NCBI GenBank assembly: GCA_900758315.1
Contig: CAAERF010000007.1
Span: forward strand, 1 to 5,836
Origin: an uncultured Oscillospiraceae bacterium
GTDB taxonomy: Bacteria; Bacillota; Clostridia; Oscillospirales; Oscillospiraceae
DNA: 5,836 nucleotides
Reading direction: 5' to 3'
In this document: piece by piece, positions 5,821-5,836 of the stretch
How positions within the stretch are numbered: the first letter of the stretch is position 1
How the letters are laid out: the number at the start of each line of letters is the position of its first letter
Translations under genes and position numbers: made by a program
The notes under the pieces: model-generated
Seen by the model: only the letters and a program-made list of their open reading frames with translations
Databases searched by the model: none
What the model was told of the DNA's origin: nothing

Positions 5821-5836
5821 ATGGCCGCAGAAAAAA
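5821..5836 (+). CDS. Start of a gene cut by the window edge (possible transposase)
   Basis: ATG at 5821 follows an optimal AAAGGAGGT ribosome binding site (5805-5813) with seven bases between. Only the codons for Met-Ala-Ala-Glu-Lys are present, so the product cannot be identified. Its position just inside the junction with the broken integrase suggests a mobile-element gene, such as a transposase; this is inference from position only. Confidence 0.5.

Larger units (their letters stand above)
5756..5836 (+). mobile_element. Left end of an inserted element (family not determined)
   Basis: From about 5756 the sequence no longer continues the integrase and changes to AT-rich DNA with a promoter, a strong ribosome binding site and a new gene start pointing away from the junction. 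This is how the end of an insertion sequence or other insertion looks. GACACAAA occurs twice (5765-5772 and 5799-5806), which could be end-binding repeats. The other end, the target duplication and most of the gene are outside the window, so the element type and the exact boundary are unproven; a deletion junction would look similar. Confidence 0.4.

Overview
The window looks like chromosomal DNA from a GC-rich Clostridia-type Firmicute, most likely an Oscillospiraceae/Ruminococcaceae-like gut anaerobe. This rests on GC-rich coding regions with strong AAAGGAGGT-type ribosome binding sites, FakA/DegV (fatty acid kinase) genes typical of Firmicutes, and encoded CCA tails on both tRNAs. The genus is inference. 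The last 450 or so bases are richer in A and T and look acquired.

Left half (27-3382, minus strand): a three-gene unit transcribed leftward, fakB (DegV-family fatty-acid-binding protein) - fakA (DAK2/DhaL-type fatty acid kinase) - TetR-family regulator. A good promoter lies upstream at 3354-3382. The leader RNA can begin with an imperfect hairpin/palindrome (3308-3345), which is a candidate operator. A second foldable element (2330-2378) lies between fakB and fakA. FakB presents an exogenous or recycled fatty acid to FakA, which makes acyl-phosphate for phospholipid synthesis. The co-encoded TetR protein is a plausible lipid-sensing or autoregulatory repressor (inference).

Middle (3434-4977, plus strand): divergent from fakB is a small lipoprotein of unknown function (3495-4112), followed by a seven-helix Bax inhibitor-1 family membrane protein (4218-4931). 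Each has its own plausible promoter. The second is followed by a strong intrinsic terminator (4949-4977).

Right part (5019-5836): a consensus-like promoter drives tRNA-Leu(UAA) and initiator tRNA-fMet, closed by a long hairpin terminator that is symmetric enough to work in both directions. Facing this pair is the C-terminal catalytic fragment of a tyrosine recombinase (5375 to about 5755). It has lost its N-terminal half at a junction with a different sequence (about 5756 onward), which carries its own promoter, a strong ribosome binding site and the first codons of a new rightward gene cut by the window edge. This reads as a tRNA-linked integration site whose integrase was broken by a later insertion or rearrangement.

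I do not see a clearly new multi-gene system. The observations most worth following are the TetR-linked fak operon with its leader palindrome, and the layered mobile-element junction beside the initiator tRNA.
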